Assembly: GCA_030632465.1 (NCBI GenBank)
Contig: DAOVUR010000084.1
Location: 1-7,765, forward strand
Direction: 5' to 3'
Source: a bacterium
GTDB taxonomy: Bacteria; Verrucomicrobiota; Kiritimatiellia; UBA8416; CAMZLY01
DNA length: 7,765 nucleotides
Each line of letters begins with the position of its first letter. The stretch's first letter is position 1. Made by a program: the position numbers and the translations under genes. The notes beneath the pieces were generated by a model, which did no database searches, was not told the DNA's origin, and saw nothing but the letters and a program-made list of their open reading frames with translations. Shown piece after piece: positions 5,915-7,765 of this stretch.

Positions 5915-5957
5915 CATTGTTACTGTTGTTTTCAAGTTAAATATGAATGGATTTATT

Positions 5958-6488
5958 ATGAAATACAGATCAGTTTTTATTAGTGTGCTGTTTTTATCTC
6001 TTTTTATGGTTACGGGGTGTATTACGACTACAGAGCAACGTAATCGCGAGATGCGTATGCAGTCAAAGGTGCAGAATATGCAGGTTGAGCTGAATCGTGT
6101 AAAAAGTCAAGTTGACGGACTTGTTGCTGGTAATGAGGATATCTACCGCAAGATTGAGATACTTCAAGCGTCACAGGATAATAATTCAAAAAATATTGAT
6201 GGAGAACTGAGAAATCTTTCGCAGGGGCTACAGGCCACAAAGACATCGCGTGAGCAGATGAAGCAGGATATTATTGATAAGATGAGTAAGAATGTTCAAG
6301 CTATACTTAAAACACAGGCTACATCAACGCCCTCACAGAGTGGGCGCGAACATGTTGTTGAGCAGGGGCATACACTCTCTACCATAGCTGCTGCATATGG
6401 TGTTAGTAGTAGGGCGATCATCCAGGCTAATAATATAAAAAACCCTGATCGACTAAAAATAGGACAGAAGCTATTTATTCCGGAATAG
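5958..6488 (+). CDS. LysM-domain lipoprotein with coiled-coil stalk
   Basis: Envelope lipoprotein of 176 aa from the ATG at 5958. An in-frame ATG at 5943 would add five residues and puts the Lys-Tyr-Arg n-region further inside, so 5958 gives the better signal peptide; GGA lies a few bases before it. Counted from the longer form, the signal helix is about residues 10-25 with lipobox VTGC and lipidated Cys26. Residues about 30-120 are polar, Gln/Lys/Glu-rich and predicted coiled coil, broadly like the trimer-forming N-terminus of CpoB/YbgF. A Ser/Thr/Pro-rich hinge (126-134) leads to a single LysM domain (about 136-180: HVVEQGHTLSTIAAAYGVS, then LKIGQKLFIP), which binds peptidoglycan. It likely tethers membrane to wall. 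Its last 14 bp overlap, tail to tail, the convergent membrane coiled-coil gene. Exact role unknown. Confidence 0.85.
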   Translation: MKYRSVFISVLFLSLFMVTGCITTTEQRNREMRMQSKVQNMQVELNRVKSQVDGLVAGNEDIYRKIEILQASQDNNSKNIDGELRNLSQGLQATKTSREQMKQDIIDKMSKNVQAILKTQATSTPSQSGREHVVEQGHTLSTIAAAYGVSSRAIIQANNIKNPDRLKIGQKLFIPE

Positions 6489-7173
6489 GCAAGAGTAACA
6501 TAACGGCACTGTTATCTCTGCTGCTTTGTAGATTGATTCTTAGGCTGCTGTTATCTGCTGTTTTTGCGACTTTTTGGTAGCTTTGTCTAGTTATTTTTGG
6601 CTTCTTTACGGGCTGTCTTGCGTACGGGTTTTTGATTTGTGTAGTAATAGCTGGTGTTTCCGTGTAGATCTGCGTACCACCCTGTTTGAGGCCTCTGTTC
6701 TCAAGTGATAATGTATCTATTAACTGTTTCATATCATAAAGTTCTTTTTTGTACCGACCTTGACTTAAGCTCATGGATTTACGTGCTGCTAGTAGCTCTT
6801 TTTCTTGTTTTTCCATATTGCTGGCAATATTAGCGGCAAGGTTTTGTATCTTGGAGATTCTTTCTTTGCTAGCACTTTTTTCTATCTCAGTCTTTATATG
6901 GTATTCATTTAACTCGCTTTTGGTTTGGCGTAGATCAGAGTGTAGTTGATGGTAGAATACTGTACCGATAATAATACCAGCACCAATAATTACTACCATT
7001 ATCGTGGTAAATAGACCGCCGATTACCAACATACGATTCCTTGCAATGCGCTGTTCTGCTTTAATAAAATCATTAAAGGCCGAAAGCACTGGCAGTGAGT
7101 CATTAATCTGTAGACTTTTATTTGGGTTAATTGCTAGTTCAGTTCCTGCACTATTTTCTGTTTCATTTTTCAC
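6475..7173 (-). CDS. Single-pass membrane protein with coiled-coil domain
   Basis: 232-aa protein starting at GTG (7173). No in-frame ATG lies nearby, and the upstream GGA is a weak ribosome site. Residues 1-48 are polar and basic just before the membrane (AEQRIARNR), then one transmembrane helix at about 49-73 rich in Ile/Val/Gly. A long charged coiled coil covers about 75-165, followed by a Pro/Lys/Arg-rich linker (about 180-205), possibly wall-binding by charge, and a short hydrophobic end (AVMLLLPIPE). The positive-inside rule puts the N-terminus in the cytosol and the coil outside. I recognise no named family. It lies 21 bp downstream of the coiled-coil gene at the right edge, probably in one operon. 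Its 3' end overlaps the lipoprotein gene by 14 bp. Confidence 0.72.
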   Translation of the reverse strand: MKNETENSAGTELAINPNKSLQINDSLPVLSAFNDFIKAEQRIARNRMLVIGGLFTTIMVVIIGAGIIIGTVFYHQLHSDLRQTKSELNEYHIKTEIEKSASKERISKIQNLAANIASNMEKQEKELLAARKSMSLSQGRYKKELYDMKQLIDTLSLENRGLKQGGTQIYTETPAITTQIKNPYARQPVKKPKITRQSYQKVAKTADNSSLRINLQSSRDNSAVMLLLPIPE

Positions 7174-7194
7174 GATATATGTCCAGTTATGGGA

Positions 7195-7765
7195 TTATTT
7201 TAAAACACGTCTTGATTTAGATCTGCTTTTTTTCTTGTTCTGTTCTTTTTTATATTGTGTGTGCCACGCTTCAAGGTCACGTGAGGCTTGTAGTTCCAGT
7301 TGCTCTAAAGTTTCTTGTGTATAAAGATTCTGGATTGTTGGATTTGCATCAGTTCCCATCAGGATAACTTCAGGGTGCTCTTTTAGCACCTGCTTGACGT
7401 TCTCTTCGAGTGGATCTTTCTCGAGTTGTGCATTTAACTCTGCCTGAATCTTGATATGTTCAATATGCTCTTTGTTCATCTGCTCAAGCTTAGTTATCAG
7501 TGCTTCTTTGATGATACCAGCCTTAGCATTCTCTTTATCAGCCTCTTCGAGCTCTTCAGCCGCTTTTTCTTGATCTTGGATATGTTCTGCGGTCTCTTGC
7601 TCAATCTGAGTAGCAAGCTCTTCCTGAGTCTTGAGGTGTTTCGCAACTTCATCATGAGCCTGTTTGATCTGTTTGGCTAGCTCCTCTTTATCTTTTTGAA
7701 GTTCATCATTATCTTTATTAGCCTGTCCGATCTGCGTGGTTAGCTCTTTTTGGATTATACTATAA
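7195..7765 (-). CDS. Long coiled-coil protein, 5' end beyond the window
   Basis: The frame is open from the window edge to the TAA at 7195, giving at least 189 residues. An internal Met at 7479 gives a shorter 94-aa frame, but the open frame continues upstream without a stop to the edge, so the gene is partial. The visible N-terminal part is Glu/Lys/Gln/Ala-rich coiled coil built on 21-residue repeats (ELxxQIxQA near the start of each). It is followed by a less regular region (with EHPEVILMGTDANPTIQNLY) and a strongly basic tail (KKKSRSKSRR). No transmembrane segment is visible in this part. The basic end could bind nucleic acid, acidic phospholipid or a partner. It precedes the membrane coiled-coil gene by 21 bp. 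No family is recognised; coiled-coil similarity alone is not evidence of function. Confidence 0.72.
   Translation of the reverse strand, partial: YSIIQKELTTQIGQANKDNDELQKDKEELAKQIKQAHDEVAKHLKTQEELATQIEQETAEHIQDQEKAAEELEEADKENAKAGIIKEALITKLEQMNKEHIEHIKIQAELNAQLEKDPLEENVKQVLKEHPEVILMGTDANPTIQNLYTQETLEQLELQASRDLEAWHTQYKKEQNKKKSRSKSRRVLK
7495..7746 (-). repeat. 63-bp coding repeats (21-residue coiled-coil units)
   Basis: Successive units at 7684-7746, 7621-7683 and 7558-7620 each begin with GAG-CT and encode EL followed by xxQI, then Q plus Ala or Glu. A fourth diverged unit follows at 7495-7557. The 21-residue length is three heptads, so gain or loss of a unit keeps the coil in register. The array may continue beyond the right edge. 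Confidence 0.6.

Noticed and set aside
7456..7680. Plus-strand 74-aa hydrophobic open frame
   Set aside because: Antisense of the Glu/Lys/Gln-rich coiled coil, which gives Phe/Leu/Ser-rich shadows by composition.

Overview
The window reads as a stretch of bacterial chromosome, moderately AT-rich, with ordinary housekeeping genes mixed with poorly characterised envelope and regulatory genes. The organism cannot be named. A DAHP synthase-prephenate dehydratase fusion, heptamer-type intergenic repeats, LysM/coiled-coil envelope proteins and several genes without a clear Shine-Dalgarno would fit the Planctomycetes-Verrucomicrobia-Lentisphaerae group, but this is a low-confidence inference. The lipoprotein signal and the FxsA and ManA families do indicate a bacterium.

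Left edge (1-309): there is no protein gene. Positions 121-169 match the 3' half of a tRNA-Gly(TCC), but the sequence upstream cannot supply the matching 5' acceptor strand. This is what the far end of an island integrated at a tRNA-Gly gene looks like. Short symmetric repeats on both sides (GTGTACAC twice, GGGACAC twice) look like recombinase arm sites or their remains. No integrase gene is present.

Metabolic block (310-3699): on the minus strand a 624-aa enzyme fuses DAHP synthase (first step of the shikimate pathway) to prephenate dehydratase plus an ACT domain (late step of phenylalanine synthesis), and is followed by an FxsA-like membrane protein. Divergently, on the plus strand, lies a membrane-anchored alpha/beta hydrolase of the ABHD13/BEM46 type.

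Regulatory block (3700-4880): a non-coding stretch carries degenerate 7-bp repeats, then a dense cluster of TTGATAW half-sites directly in front of a XRE-type helix-turn-helix gene with two zinc-ribbon-like Cys motifs. After it comes a 39-aa single-pass membrane protein with a good ribosome binding site, then a strong hairpin between convergent genes.

Envelope block (4881-7765): class I mannose-6-phosphate isomerase (minus) is divergent from a LysM lipoprotein (plus). The lipoprotein meets, tail to tail with a 14-bp overlap, a minus-strand pair: a single-pass membrane coiled-coil protein and, upstream of it, a long coiled-coil protein built on 21-residue repeats whose start lies beyond the right edge. 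These three coiled-coil genes may form an envelope-associated set, but this is inferred only from architecture and proximity.

The most interesting parts are the zinc-ribbon XRE regulator with its operator-like cluster and small membrane protein, the tRNA-Gly junction, the fused aromatic pathway enzyme, and the coiled-coil cluster with its palindromic gene overlap.
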